DNA from: Pseudooceanicola antarcticus
GTDB taxonomy: Bacteria > Pseudomonadota > Alphaproteobacteria > Rhodobacterales > Rhodobacteraceae
Reading direction: 5' to 3'
DNA: 64,000 nucleotides
Assembly: GCF_900215355.1 (NCBI RefSeq)
Contig: NZ_OBEA01000010.1
Location: 1 to 64,000, forward strand
Shown here: in pieces, positions 16,365 to 25,062 of the stretch
Numbering within the stretch: the stretch's first letter is position 1
How the letters are laid out: each line of letters opens with the position of its first letter
Program-made: the position numbers and the translations under genes
The notes under the pieces: generated by a model
Told to the model about the DNA's origin: nothing
The model's database searches: none
The model's input: only the letters and a program-made list of their open reading frames with translations

Positions 16365-16397
16365 TCGCCCCAACCACCCCTTCATCCCGACACAACG

Positions 16398-16415
16398 CCC
16401 GGCCGCTCTGCCGGG
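16398..16415 (+). terminator. Hairpin between 16167 and 16439 genes
   Basis: CCCGGC (16398-16403) and GCCGGG (16410-16415) with loop CGCTCT, then TCTTCCCC. It could be a terminator or part of the leader for 16439. Confidence 0.45.
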
Positions 16416-16438
16416 TCTTCCCCATTCAGGAGGTTCCC

Positions 16439-16858
16439 ATGGCGGATTACTTCACCCATTTCTCATGCCTGCTCGACGTCGGCACCCCCGACAACGCCGC
16501 CCGCGCACTCGCCCTGTTTCAGGAACTCCGCGCTGCGGATCAGGACGCCGACGACCCGGAGGTCGCGGGCTTCGACCTCGTGCGCCAGGACGCGCCCGAG
16601 GGCAGCGCCCTCTGGATCCATGACGACGACCACGGCGATGTCGAAGCCGTCATCCGCTTCGTGCTGCGCCTGGCGGACGAGCTCGACCTCATCGGCCTCT
16701 GGGGCTTCCAATACGCCCTGACCTGCTCCCGGCCCCGCCTCGATGCCTTCGGCGGCGGCGCGCATGTCATCGATCTCGGTGCCCGCAAATCCATCGGCTG
16801 GATCAGCACGCAAGAGTGGCTGGCCGCCGCCCTGAACGGGGAGGACGTCGATGCCTGA
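16439..16858 (+). CDS. Hypothetical acidic protein, 139 aa
   Basis: Starts MADYFTHFSCLLDVGTPDNA with a good AGGAGGT ribosome site 8 bp upstream. It is strongly acidic (DQDADDPEV, HDDDHGDVEA), without membrane segments. The C-terminal part SRPRLDAFGGGAHVIDLGAR then ISTQEWLAAAL looks like a compact alpha/beta domain. Similar proteins sit next to the 16851-type gene on related plasmids, with no assigned function. Acidic size and shape could suit a DNA-mimic anti-restriction protein, but this is speculation. It overlaps the next gene by 8 bp. Confidence 0.75.
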   Translation: MADYFTHFSCLLDVGTPDNAARALALFQELRAADQDADDPEVAGFDLVRQDAPEGSALWIHDDDHGDVEAVIRFVLRLADELDLIGLWGFQYALTCSRPRLDAFGGGAHVIDLGARKSIGWISTQEWLAAALNGEDVDA

Positions 16859-17495
16859 GATCATCTGCACTACCGTCTACCAGTTCCCCGAGCTCTCGGA
16901 TGCCGCCAAGGAGAAGGCCCGCAACTGGTATCGCGACCTTGGACCCCACGACGAGTGGTGGGACGCGGTCTATGAGGATTTCGAGCGGGTATGTGCGCTC
17001 CTCGGCATCCGCCTGAAGACGATTCCCGTCCGTCTGATGGGCGGCGGGACGCGGGCCAAGCCCTGCATCTGGTTTTCCGGCTTCTGGAGCCAGGGCGACG
17101 GGGCCTGCTTCGAGGGCTACTGGTCCCACGCCAAGGGTGCGGCCGCGCGCACCCGGAACTACGCCCCGACCGACGCGACGCTGCATGGCATCGCCGACCG
17201 TCTGCAGGCCATCCAGCGCCGGAACTTCTACCAGCTCGCCGCCGAGGTCAGCCATCGTGGCCGCTACTATCACGAATACACCATGTCGATCGACGTCACG
17301 CGGGACAGCCCGAGGTGGCAGCCGCCGACCGAGGACGCCGAGGAGCTCGTGACCGAGGCGCTGCGCGATCTGGCCCGCTGGCTCTACCGCCAGCTTGAAG
17401 CCGAATACGACCACCTCACCTCGGACGAGGCCATCGAGGAGGGGATCATCGTCAACGAGTATACGTTCACGGAAGGAGGGCGGCGGTTCGGGTAA
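16851..17495 (+). CDS. Conserved plasmid/phage-type hypothetical protein, 214 aa
   Basis: Begins MPEIICTTVYQFPELSDAAK, then EKARNWYRD; this ELSDAAKEKARNWY opening is shared by many phage and plasmid proteins that databases sometimes label antitoxin of a toxin-antitoxin stability system, without good evidence. The body has aromatic-rich beta segments (CIWFSGFWSQGDGACFEGYW around residues 72-91) and a C-terminal helical region ending near FTEGGRRFG. No catalytic motif seen. Starts inside the end of the 16439 gene, so the two are coupled. Confidence 0.75.
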   Translation: MPEIICTTVYQFPELSDAAKEKARNWYRDLGPHDEWWDAVYEDFERVCALLGIRLKTIPVRLMGGGTRAKPCIWFSGFWSQGDGACFEGYWSHAKGAAARTRNYAPTDATLHGIADRLQAIQRRNFYQLAAEVSHRGRYYHEYTMSIDVTRDSPRWQPPTEDAEELVTEALRDLARWLYRQLEAEYDHLTSDEAIEEGIIVNEYTFTEGGRRFG

Positions 17496-17525
17496 CAGTG
17501 ATCAACGCGCAAGGTTCATTTGATC

Positions 17526-17553
17526 TTTACAGTAAGTCCATATGGACTATATT
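17526..17553 (+). promoter_or_regulatory. Promoter and operator of the Xre-RES pair
   Basis: TTTACA (17526-17531), 16 bp, TATATT (17548-17553) makes a good sigma-70-type promoter. Between the boxes lies the perfect palindrome AGTCCATATGGACT (17535-17548), a likely operator for the antitoxin. The area is clearly AT-rich against its surroundings. Confidence 0.65.
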
Positions 17554-17572
17554 AAAGCTAATGGAGGACGCC

Positions 17573-17962
17573 ATGTACGTTGCAGAGAAAATCCGGGAAC
17601 CCGCACAGATCAACGCCGTCGCGTTGAAAGCTTATGCACGCGTGGCCGATGCTTGGGGTCTCAGTCTCAAGGAAGCGGCTGGCCTTGCCGACATGTCAGA
17701 GAGCACGTGGAAGCGCGCCAAGAAGCCGGATTTCGCCGGAGAGCTCACCAAGGACCAACTGCTGCGGCTCAGCGCTGTAATTGGCATCTTCAAGTCGCTC
17801 GAACTCTACTTCTCGGAGCCTCTGGCAAAAAGCTGGTTCACCCGACCGAACAAGGGGCCGCTCTTTGGTGGAAGCCGACCAGTGGACACCGCCATCGACG
17901 GGGGGTTACCGCAGATCCTCGCGGTTCGGACCTATCTTGATGCGTTGCGTGGTGGAGCATGA
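17573..17962 (+). CDS. Antitoxin, Xre/MbcA/ParS family
   Basis: 129 residues from ATG 17573, which has GGAGG six bases ahead; an in-frame ATG at 17561 lies inside that ribosome site and is less likely. The N-terminal half holds a degenerate Xre helix-turn-helix (YARVADAWGLSLKEAAGLADMSESTWKRA in two parts, residues 22-50); the C-terminal half (about 75-129) fits the toxin-binding domain, including DGGLPQILAVRTYLDAL. It neutralises the RES toxin encoded next and probably represses the operon through the 14-bp palindrome upstream. The stop overlaps the toxin start. Confidence 0.88.
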   Translation: MYVAEKIREPAQINAVALKAYARVADAWGLSLKEAAGLADMSESTWKRAKKPDFAGELTKDQLLRLSAVIGIFKSLELYFSEPLAKSWFTRPNKGPLFGGSRPVDTAIDGGLPQILAVRTYLDALRGGA

Positions 17963-18660
17963 AGCAGACCGAGATTTCCGATCGCGGTCTCGTTCGTCTC
18001 CTGCCCGCCACCTACCACAAGCCACCATCGCTGCGCGGTCTCGTCGATACCGATGACGAGATGGAGATCTTGGCAGAGATCGAGGGCCTGACCAGTGGAC
18101 GTCTACAGGCCGAACGCGGGCGCAACCCGCATCTGGACCCGCGCGAACTCGCTTGGCAACGCCGCAGCCGCGATCTGCGCATCTATGGGGACAGTCACGT
18201 CAACGCAGCCTTCACTTACACCCGCGCCGGCGGAAACCGCTTCAACGCCGAGGAGCGCGGCGCGTGGTACTGCGCATGGGATGTGATGGTTTCTGTCAGC
18301 GAAGTGGCTTGGCACCGCACACGCGAACTCGGCTTTACCGGCAGCTTCCACGATAGCGCCCGCTATGTGGAATTGCTGGCCGACTTCATCGGCGTCTTCG
18401 ACGACATGACCGATGAGGCAGGTCATCCGGCGCTGCATCCGGATCCGGCTGTCGGGTATCCCGAGGGCCAAAGCCTGGCACAGCATCTGCGTCGGGGCGG
18501 ATCCAAGGGCCTGATTTACCCTTCGGTCCGGGCTCCTGCACCGGGCGGGAATTGCTTGGTCTGTTTCGAGCCCCACGCAATTCAGAACGTTCGTCCGGGC
18601 GCGTCTTGGGATCTTGTGTGGGATGGGACACCGCACTACTCGATTGCGGCCGTCGGCTGA
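17959..18660 (+). CDS. RES-domain toxin (NAD+-degrading)
   Basis: 233 residues, overlapping the antitoxin gene by 4 bp (ATGA). Typical RES segments are GGNRFNAEERGAWYCAWD (about 90-107) and VSEVAWHRTREL (about 113-124), which hold the conserved Arg and Glu of the family; the C-terminal part includes NVRPGASWDLVWDGTPHYS. RES toxins deplete NAD+ when free of antitoxin. The pair should stabilise the plasmid by post-segregational killing or act in phage defence. All expected segments are present, so it is probably active. Confidence 0.9.
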   Translation: MKQTEISDRGLVRLLPATYHKPPSLRGLVDTDDEMEILAEIEGLTSGRLQAERGRNPHLDPRELAWQRRSRDLRIYGDSHVNAAFTYTRAGGNRFNAEERGAWYCAWDVMVSVSEVAWHRTRELGFTGSFHDSARYVELLADFIGVFDDMTDEAGHPALHPDPAVGYPEGQSLAQHLRRGGSKGLIYPSVRAPAPGGNCLVCFEPHAIQNVRPGASWDLVWDGTPHYSIAAVG

Positions 18661-18697
18661 CAAGTTACAGCGCATGCGCCTTTGGGGGTCCGAAGAA

Positions 18698-18874
18698 ATG
18701 AAACAGGCAAACGACAACAGCGCGGACGTCACGAACTTGAAGCCATGTGACCATCAGCCGTTCTTTGAGGCGTTCGATTCTCCACCTTTACCGACAGAAG
18801 CGCTACGGGCAGCATTTCGTAGGCGGAGGGAAACTCTGGTGGATTCTTGCGCCGACAAGCCATCCACCAGCTGA
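18698..18874 (+). CDS. Possible small protein, 58 aa
   Basis: ATG 18698 begins MKQANDNSADVTNLKPCDHQ and runs to ALRAAFRRRRETLVDSCADK. Many Rhodobacteraceae small proteins start with a similar KxANDN phrase, which supports it a little. Ribosome site is weak (CCGAAGAA). It follows the RES toxin by 37 bp. No function can be given. Confidence 0.35.
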   Translation: MKQANDNSADVTNLKPCDHQPFFEAFDSPPLPTEALRAAFRRRRETLVDSCADKPSTS

Positions 18875-18880
18875 CACCCG

Positions 18881-19177
18881 TCACCTGTTCCCGTCGATCC
18901 ACTTCGACATCAGCCCCCTGTCGCGGAAGCATTCGTCCGGAACGGCGCGCCTTTTGATCCGGGCGAGTTTCTCAGCGAAGGCCACCTGCTTGGAGGTGGG
19001 CAGCCGGTCCATGTCCGATACCGGCTTCAGCCGGGCCTGAGCCTCGATCCACGTGCTCAAAGATCGCCGGTCTTGCTGAACGTCCCAGGGCAGGAGCGTC
19101 CGGTTACGCAGGGCGAGCGACCGCGCATAGGCGATCTGCTTGGGCGTCGCGGGCAGGGCGTGCGTGGTGCTTTCCAT
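18881..19177 (-). CDS. Protein with two tandem TPKQ-type repeats, 98 aa
   Basis: Start at 19177 (MESTTHALPATPKQIAYARS) has AAAGGGAG just upstream. It contains two copies of a 35-40 residue unit: TPKQIAYARSLALRNRTLLP...SLSTWIEAQ (about 11-50) and TSKQVAFAEKLARIKRRAVP...LMSKWIDGN (about 60-97). The same unit occurs at the C terminus of some plasmid topoisomerase or Toprim proteins, suggesting a small DNA- or protein-binding domain. Transcribed opposite to its neighbours, divergent from the strawberry-notch gene, with the leader hairpin in the gap between them. Confidence 0.7.
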   Translation of the reverse strand: MESTTHALPATPKQIAYARSLALRNRTLLPWDVQQDRRSLSTWIEAQARLKPVSDMDRLPTSKQVAFAEKLARIKRRAVPDECFRDRGLMSKWIDGNR

Positions 19178-19284
19178 TGGGAAACTCCCTTTCTGGCTGG
19201 TTCTGAAAATAGAACATAACAAGAACATAATCAAGCCAAGCGTCGGGAACAACTTGGTGCGAGAGGGAGAGAGGGGCCGGGAAA

Positions 19285-19328
19285 GATCAGGTCCGAGGCT
19301 GCCCGAGAGAGGGTGTACGGGCCTGATC
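19285..19328 (+). ncRNA. Nested-hairpin leader of the strawberry-notch gene
   Basis: Outer stem GATCAGGTCCG (19285-19295) with CGGGCCTGATC (19318-19328), 11 pairs with one wobble. Inner GCCC-GAGAGA-GGGT (19301-19314). The strongest stem of the leader family. The ATG is 25 bp downstream. Confidence 0.6.
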
Positions 19329-19353
19329 CTGTCCTTCATTCCGGAGTTTCCCG

Positions 19354-22300
19354 ATGACCCATCTTGCCCCTGTTGCGCAGGCGTCCTTGCCTGCGCCCAT
19401 TGTCCCGTTGGCAGCAAATCCTGCCCCTGCGATCGTTGCTGTTGCCGAAGCGCTGCAGCCCGATCTGGCGCAAGGGCTTCAGATCGACGCGCTGCGCCTG
19501 CGCCGCGAGATGGAACATGCCTTTGGCGGTTCCGATGCGACCGGTGCTTGGGACTGGAAGCTCGCCTATGAGGCGGGCGAGGTGGCGCTGATCCTCTTTC
19601 TGCGAAAGTTCGGTCGGGCGCTGCTTGCGCGTGCCGGCTCGCCTGCGGCGCTCTTGCCGATCCTCGCCAAGATGGCAGGCCTCTTGCCCACGCACACCCG
19701 GCGGTCGGAAGAGATGGAGCGCTTTCAGCAATTCTCGACGCCGCTGCCCATGGGGCTCGCGGCTGTGGCGGCAGCACAGATCACGCCCCGTGATCTTGTC
19801 CTAGAGCCGTCTGCCGGGACCGGGCTTCTGGCGATCCTCGCCGAGATCGCCGGCGGCACTCTGGCTCTGAACGAGTTGGCCGACACCCGCGCCGATCTTC
19901 TTGGCCTGCTGTTCCCGGGCCGCCCGGCCACCCGGTTCGATGCCGCGCAGATCGATGATCATCTCGACGCCTCCTCGAGCCCGAGCGTCGTCCTGATGAA
20001 CCCGCCCTTCTCGGCCCAAGCCAATGTCGATGGTCGGTCGACCGAGGCGACGGCCCGGCATCTGCGCTCGGCCCTCGCGCGCTTGGTCCCCGGCGGGCGG
20101 CTCGTTGCCATCACAGGGGCCGCATTTGCGCCGGATGCGCCTGCCTGGGCCGAGACCTTCGGCCGTCTGACCGAGACGGCCCATCTCGTCTTCACCGGCG
20201 CGGTGTCGGGCGTAGCTTTCGCCAAGCACGGCACCAGCTTCGAGACGCGGATTTCTGTCTTCGATAAATGCCGCGGCGGCGAGCCGGGCGGCATCACCGC
20301 AGACCTGCGCCAACCCACATCCCCGGACGTGGCACATCTGATGTCCCGGGTCACTGCCGAGGTTCCGCCGCGCCTCGAACTGGATCCAGCTCCTGCTGCG
20401 GGGCAGGGCCATTCTTCCCCCTTTCCGGGAAATTCTCACCTCACCACCCGCAAACCCGCCAGCCGATCGCACGCGACCTCTGCAGCCAACCCGGCGACAC
20501 CTGAAACGCCGATCGAGGCCGAGGAGCTGGACTACGCTCTCCGCAACGCCGCCGGGGACGAAGATGCCGCACGGCTGTCCGATGCGATCTACGAGACCTT
20601 CCGTCTGCAGGCAATCGACATCCCCGGCGCGGCCCAACACCCGACCAAGCTTGTGCAATCGGCGGCCATGGCCTCGGTCGCACCGCCGAAACCCAGCTGC
20701 CGCCCCAAGCTGCCGGTCGCGGTCCTGCGGGACGGGCTTCTGTCGGACGCGCAGCTCGAGACCGTCATCTATGCGGGCGAGGCGCATGGCGCGCATCTCG
20801 CCGGATCGTGGACCGTCGATGAGACTGGCGACATCGTAACCGCCGCGCCGGTCGATGCCGTTGACGCTCTCCGCTTCCGCCGCGGCTTCTTCCTCGGTGA
20901 TGGCACCGGCGCGGGCAAGGGCCGCCAGTCGGCTGGGATCCTGCTCGACAACTGGTGCCAAGGCCGCCGCAAGGCGCTCTGGATATCGAAAAGCGACAAG
21001 CTCCTCGAGGATGCGCAGCGCGACTGGTCGGCGCTTGGCCAGGAGCGCCTGCTGGTGACGCCGCTGTCGCGTTTCGCACAAGGGCGCGACATCCCGCTGA
21101 CCGAGGGCATTCTCTTCACCACCTATGCCACGCTGCGCTCCGAGGAACGCGGCGCGAAGAAATCCCGCGTCGACCAGATCGTCGACTGGCTCGGGGCGGA
21201 TTTTGACGGGGTGATCCTCTTCGACGAAAGCCATGCCATGGCGAATGCTGCCGGGGGCAAAGGCGAGCGGGGCGAAACACAAGCCTCGCAGCAGGGCAGG
21301 GCGGGTCTGCGCCTGCAGCACAAACTTCCGAATGCCCGCGTGGTCTATGTCTCGGCCACGGGCGCGACGACGGTCCACAACCTTGCCTATGCGCAAAGGC
21401 TCGGCCTTTGGGGTGGCGAAGACTTTCCGTTCGCAACGCGAGGGGAGTTTGTCGAGGCCATCGAGGCGGGCGGTGTCGCGGCGATGGAAGTTCTGGCCCG
21501 TGACCTCCGGGCGCTCGGCCTCTACACGGCGCGCTCGCTGTCCTATGACGGTGTCGAATACGAGATGCTGGAACACGCGCTCAGCCCCGAGCAGCGCGGA
21601 ATTTATGATGCCTATGCCGGGGCCTTCGCGATCATCCACAACAACCTGACCGCGGCGTTGGAAGCGGCGAACATTTCTGGCGAAAGCGGCACGCTGAACC
21701 GGCAGGCGAAATCCGCTGCGCGGTCAGCCTTCGAGAGCGCGAAACAGCGCTTCTTCGGCCATTTGCTCACCTCGATGAAGACCCCCACGCTGATCGCATC
21801 CATCGATGCCAATCTGGCTGCGGGTCACGCGGCGGTCATCCAGATCGTCTCGACCGGCGAGGCACTGATGGAACGCCGCCTGTCGGAAATCCCAACCGAC
21901 GAATGGAACGATATCCGCTGTGACATCACCCCTCGCGAATACGTCCTGGACTACCTCGCCCATTCTTTCCCGGTGCAGCTCTACGAGCCCTTCACCGACA
22001 GCGAGGGTAATCTCTCGTCGCGTCCGGTCACGCGCGACGGCCAACCGGTGGAGTGCCGCGAGGCGGTTCGCCGTCGTGACGCGCTGATCGAAAAGCTGGC
22101 TTCGCTGCCGCCGGTGCCGGGTGCGCTCGACCAGCTCGTCCAGCGCTTCGGCACCGATCTCGTGGCCGAAGTCACAGGGCGCTCGCGGCGCATCGTGCGC
22201 AAGGGCGAAGGGCATTCGGCACGGCTCGTGGTGGAGAACCGGGCTGGAGCCGCGAACCTCGCGGAAACCCAAGCCTTCATGGATGACGAAAAGCGTATCC

Positions 22301-23730
22301 TGATCTTCTCGGATGCCGGCGGCACCGGGCGCAGCTATCACGCCGATCTCGGGGCGAAGAACCAGCGCCTGCGGGTCCACTACCTCTTGGAACCCGGCTG
22401 GAAGGCAGACGCGGCGATTCAGGGCCTCGGACGCACCAACCGGACCAACCAGGCGCAGCCGCCGCTGTTCCGGCCTGTCGCCACCGATGTGAAGGCGGAG
22501 AAGCGGTTTCTGTCGACCATTGCGCGCCGTCTCGACACGCTTGGTGCTATCACGCGCGGTCAGCGGCAGACCGGCGGGCAAGGGCTGTTCCGCCCCGAGG
22601 ATAACCTCGAGTCGCCCTACGCCCGCGACGCCCTGCGCCAGCTTTACCGCCGCATCTATCGCGGCGATCTGGCGGGCTGCTCGCTCGGGGCCTTCGAGGA
22701 TGCCACTGGCCTCAGCCTGACCGATGACAACGGGCTGAAGGATGACCTGCCGCCGATCACGACCTTCCTCAATCGCCTGCTGGCGCTGACGATCGACATG
22801 CAGGCCGTGCTCTTCGCGGGTTTCGAGGAGCTGCTCGATCAGCGAATTGAGGGCGCCATCGCCGCCGGGGTCTATGATCTCGGGCTCGAGACACTCCGTG
22901 CCGAGAGCTTCCGGGTGACCGACGCACAGGTCATCTACACCCATCCGGGCTCCGGCGCGGAAACCCAGCTGCTGACCATCGCGGAAAAGCGCCGCAACAC
23001 GCCGACCTCGCTGGCCGATGCGCTCGAATGGCTGGATGACCCGCAAGCGCGGCTTCTGGTCAACAGCCGCTCGGGCCGGGCTGCCGTGCAGGTTCCCGCC
23101 ACCAGTCACATGCTGGACGATGGGACCATCGAGCCGCGCCTGCGCCTGATCCGCCCGCTTGATGCCAGCACGGTCCCGGCCAAGGTCATGGAGGACACCC
23201 ACTGGCTCGAGGCCGACCGCGCGGCCTTCACTGCGGCGTGGACTGCGGAACTGGCCGAGGTGCCGGAGTTTTCGGACTCCACGCTGCACATCGTGGCAGG
23301 TCTGCTGCTGCCGATCTGGAAGCAGCTTCCCCAGGATGAAACCCGCGTCTACCGCCTGCAGACCGATGACGGGCAGCGCATCATCGGCCGCCGCGTCTCG
23401 CCCGCCTGGGTCGCGACCACGCTGGCCGCCGATGCGCCCAAGCTCTCGGCCGCGCAGGTCCATGCCCTCGTTCTGGAGGGCAAGACCGTGGTGTGCCTGT
23501 CCGAAGGGATGGAATTGCACCGCTCGCGCGTCATGGGCGCGAACCGGATCGAACTGTCGGGCTTCTCGGAGGCAGCCAAGGATCGGCTCAAGGCCGATGG
23601 CTTCTTCTCGGAGATCATCAGTTGGAAGCTTCGGCTGTTTTGCCCGACCGACGCCGATGGCGTCGCGATACTGGATCGTCTGCTTGCACGTTGTCCTGTC
23701 GCAAGGCTACATGATCGCGGAGGTTGTTGA
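19354..23730 (+). CDS. Strawberry-notch family helicase fused to adenine methylase
   Basis: 1458 residues. An N-terminal methylase domain shows SAM motif LEPSAGTGLLAIL near 150 and catalytic NPPF near 216. After a linker (about 330-450) comes a helicase ATPase: Walker A-like GDGTGAGKGRQ near 516, DESH box (LFDESHAMA) near 623, and motif VI QGLGRTNRTNQAQ near 1023; the C-terminal 400 residues are the family-specific extension. Such proteins are frequent on alphaproteobacterial plasmids and in phages and are thought to protect or remodel incoming DNA. Start ATG 19354 has CCGGAG in front and follows a large leader hairpin. The Toprim gene follows by 3 bp, an operon. Confidence 0.92.
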   Translation: MTHLAPVAQASLPAPIVPLAANPAPAIVAVAEALQPDLAQGLQIDALRLRREMEHAFGGSDATGAWDWKLAYEAGEVALILFLRKFGRALLARAGSPAALLPILAKMAGLLPTHTRRSEEMERFQQFSTPLPMGLAAVAAAQITPRDLVLEPSAGTGLLAILAEIAGGTLALNELADTRADLLGLLFPGRPATRFDAAQIDDHLDASSSPSVVLMNPPFSAQANVDGRSTEATARHLRSALARLVPGGRLVAITGAAFAPDAPAWAETFGRLTETAHLVFTGAVSGVAFAKHGTSFETRISVFDKCRGGEPGGITADLRQPTSPDVAHLMSRVTAEVPPRLELDPAPAAGQGHSSPFPGNSHLTTRKPASRSHATSAANPATPETPIEAEELDYALRNAAGDEDAARLSDAIYETFRLQAIDIPGAAQHPTKLVQSAAMASVAPPKPSCRPKLPVAVLRDGLLSDAQLETVIYAGEAHGAHLAGSWTVDETGDIVTAAPVDAVDALRFRRGFFLGDGTGAGKGRQSAGILLDNWCQGRRKALWISKSDKLLEDAQRDWSALGQERLLVTPLSRFAQGRDIPLTEGILFTTYATLRSEERGAKKSRVDQIVDWLGADFDGVILFDESHAMANAAGGKGERGETQASQQGRAGLRLQHKLPNARVVYVSATGATTVHNLAYAQRLGLWGGEDFPFATRGEFVEAIEAGGVAAMEVLARDLRALGLYTARSLSYDGVEYEMLEHALSPEQRGIYDAYAGAFAIIHNNLTAALEAANISGESGTLNRQAKSAARSAFESAKQRFFGHLLTSMKTPTLIASIDANLAAGHAAVIQIVSTGEALMERRLSEIPTDEWNDIRCDITPREYVLDYLAHSFPVQLYEPFTDSEGNLSSRPVTRDGQPVECREAVRRRDALIEKLASLPPVPGALDQLVQRFGTDLVAEVTGRSRRIVRKGEGHSARLVVENRAGAANLAETQAFMDDEKRILIFSDAGGTGRSYHADLGAKNQRLRVHYLLEPGWKADAAIQGLGRTNRTNQAQPPLFRPVATDVKAEKRFLSTIARRLDTLGAITRGQRQTGGQGLFRPEDNLESPYARDALRQLYRRIYRGDLAGCSLGAFEDATGLSLTDDNGLKDDLPPITTFLNRLLALTIDMQAVLFAGFEELLDQRIEGAIAAGVYDLGLETLRAESFRVTDAQVIYTHPGSGAETQLLTIAEKRRNTPTSLADALEWLDDPQARLLVNSRSGRAAVQVPATSHMLDDGTIEPRLRLIRPLDASTVPAKVMEDTHWLEADRAAFTAAWTAELAEVPEFSDSTLHIVAGLLLPIWKQLPQDETRVYRLQTDDGQRIIGRRVSPAWVATTLAADAPKLSAAQVHALVLEGKTVVCLSEGMELHRSRVMGANRIELSGFSEAAKDRLKADGFFSEIISWKLRLFCPTDADGVAILDRLLARCPVARLHDRGGC

Positions 23731-23733
23731 CCC

Positions 23734-24765
23734 ATGTATTCCGAGACCGAAGACCTCGTGCGCGATCTGGCAGAAAATGCCGAAGGCGTCTGTCGTGCCT
23801 ACCTTCCCGCCGGACGGCGGGAAGGATCCTACTGGATCGTCGGCGATCTGCAGAACAACCCCGGCCGGTCGCTCTTCGTGCGGTTGACGGGCCCTGCGTC
23901 GGGACCAGGGGCAGCGGGCAAGTTTACGGATGGGGCCACAGGCGAGCATGGCGATCTCCTGGACATCATCCGCGCCCGGACGGGGATCACGCGCTTCCCC
24001 GACCTTCTCGCCGAGGCCCGAGCGCATCTTGGCCGTCCGCAGCCGGTCGTCCCGGATAGGCAAGAGCCGAGGAAGGCCAAGGCGCCCGGTGGCACTCCTG
24101 CGGCGGCGGCACGCTTGTTTGCTGCCTCGAACCCGATCACAGGCACGCTTGCTGAGACTTACCTCCGTTCCCGGGGCATCACCCAATTCGGGGCGAACGG
24201 CGCCTTACGCTTCCACCCGAAGTGCTGGCATCGGGAAGAGGGGCAGACCCGGGGCATCCCCAGACCTGCGATAATCGCGGCGGTCACCGATGGGGCAGGG
24301 GCCGTGCAGGGAGCGCATCGCACCTGGCTGGCGCCTGACGGACAGGGGAAGGCGGCAGTGAATCCACAGCGTCGGGCTATGGGTCACCTCCTCGGCAATG
24401 CAGTCAAGCTGACCTCGCAGGATGACATCCTCGTCGTCGGAGAAGGCATCGAGACCATGCTGTCCCTGTCCGAGGCAATCCCAGGTCTGCCCGTCTGGGC
24501 GGCACTCTCTTCGGGTCACCTCGGGGCGGTCCTGTTGCCGGAGGGGGTGCAGCGCCTCTACATCGCCATCGACCGCGATCCCGCTGGCCAACGCGCGGCA
24601 GAGAGATTGAGCGCCAGAGCCTCCGAGGTCGGGGTGCGTGTGCGGGTGCTGGAACCGCGGCTCGGGGATTTCAACGATGATCTTCGGGCGAACGGCAAGG
24701 ACGCACTGCGCCAGCATCTGGCAGGTCAGATCGGGCCAGAGGATCGGCATCGCCTGCCCAGCTGA
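23734..24765 (+). CDS. Toprim domain protein (plasmid primase-like)
   Basis: 343 residues. Region 1-110 resembles the DUF7146-type N-terminal part of small plasmid primases, with a PGRSLFVRL and GKFTDGATGEHGDLLDIIR phrase. A Toprim domain covers about 230-320: VGEGIETMLSLSEA near 234 (catalytic Glu) and YIAIDRDPAGQRAAERL near 275 (Asp-x-Asp). It may prime DNA synthesis on transferred single strands or act with the helicase encoded 3 bp upstream. A zinc-finger CHC2 domain is not seen, so it might need a partner or be a non-primase Toprim enzyme. Confidence 0.85.
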   Translation: MYSETEDLVRDLAENAEGVCRAYLPAGRREGSYWIVGDLQNNPGRSLFVRLTGPASGPGAAGKFTDGATGEHGDLLDIIRARTGITRFPDLLAEARAHLGRPQPVVPDRQEPRKAKAPGGTPAAAARLFAASNPITGTLAETYLRSRGITQFGANGALRFHPKCWHREEGQTRGIPRPAIIAAVTDGAGAVQGAHRTWLAPDGQGKAAVNPQRRAMGHLLGNAVKLTSQDDILVVGEGIETMLSLSEAIPGLPVWAALSSGHLGAVLLPEGVQRLYIAIDRDPAGQRAAERLSARASEVGVRVRVLEPRLGDFNDDLRANGKDALRQHLAGQIGPEDRHRLPS

Positions 24766-24926
24766 GCTGCATCGCGCAGGGGGTCTGGGAGTGCGGGGCA
24801 GCGGGCAGCATCCCAGTCGTGGCTCTGGATCGTCTTCCTCACCCCATCCCGGGCCTTGCGCATCCACCCGTCAGCCCTGCGCGGCCTTCAAGAGATGGGC
24901 AGGCCGTCAAAGCGGTTGCCCCTGCA

Positions 24927-25003
24927 AGGTCGGCAGGGAACCTATTTCCGCCGGCGGCAGAGCCGCCTTTGCATCGCGAGACAAATAGCTTCCCTGCCGA
25001 CCT
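24927..25003. repeat. Long inverted repeat with nested hairpins
   Basis: Arms of 21 bp (24927-24947 and 24983-25003) match with one mismatch; 14 bp (AGGTCGGCAGGGAA with TTCCCTGCCGACCT) are perfect. The centre holds GGCGGC-AGA-GCCGCC and TTTG...CAAA. It could be a terminator, a miniature transposable element or a cruciform binding site. Confidence 0.6.
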
Positions 25004-25062
25004 CCTCCACGCTGTTCCGGCCCCGGTGAAGCCGGGGTGAAGGGGCAACCGCCCCGACGGCT

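Noticed and set aside
19801-23520. Two long minus-strand open frames (about 600 codons each) opposite the strawberry-notch gene
   Set aside because: Mirror of GC-rich codon use; no recognisable protein and no start signals.
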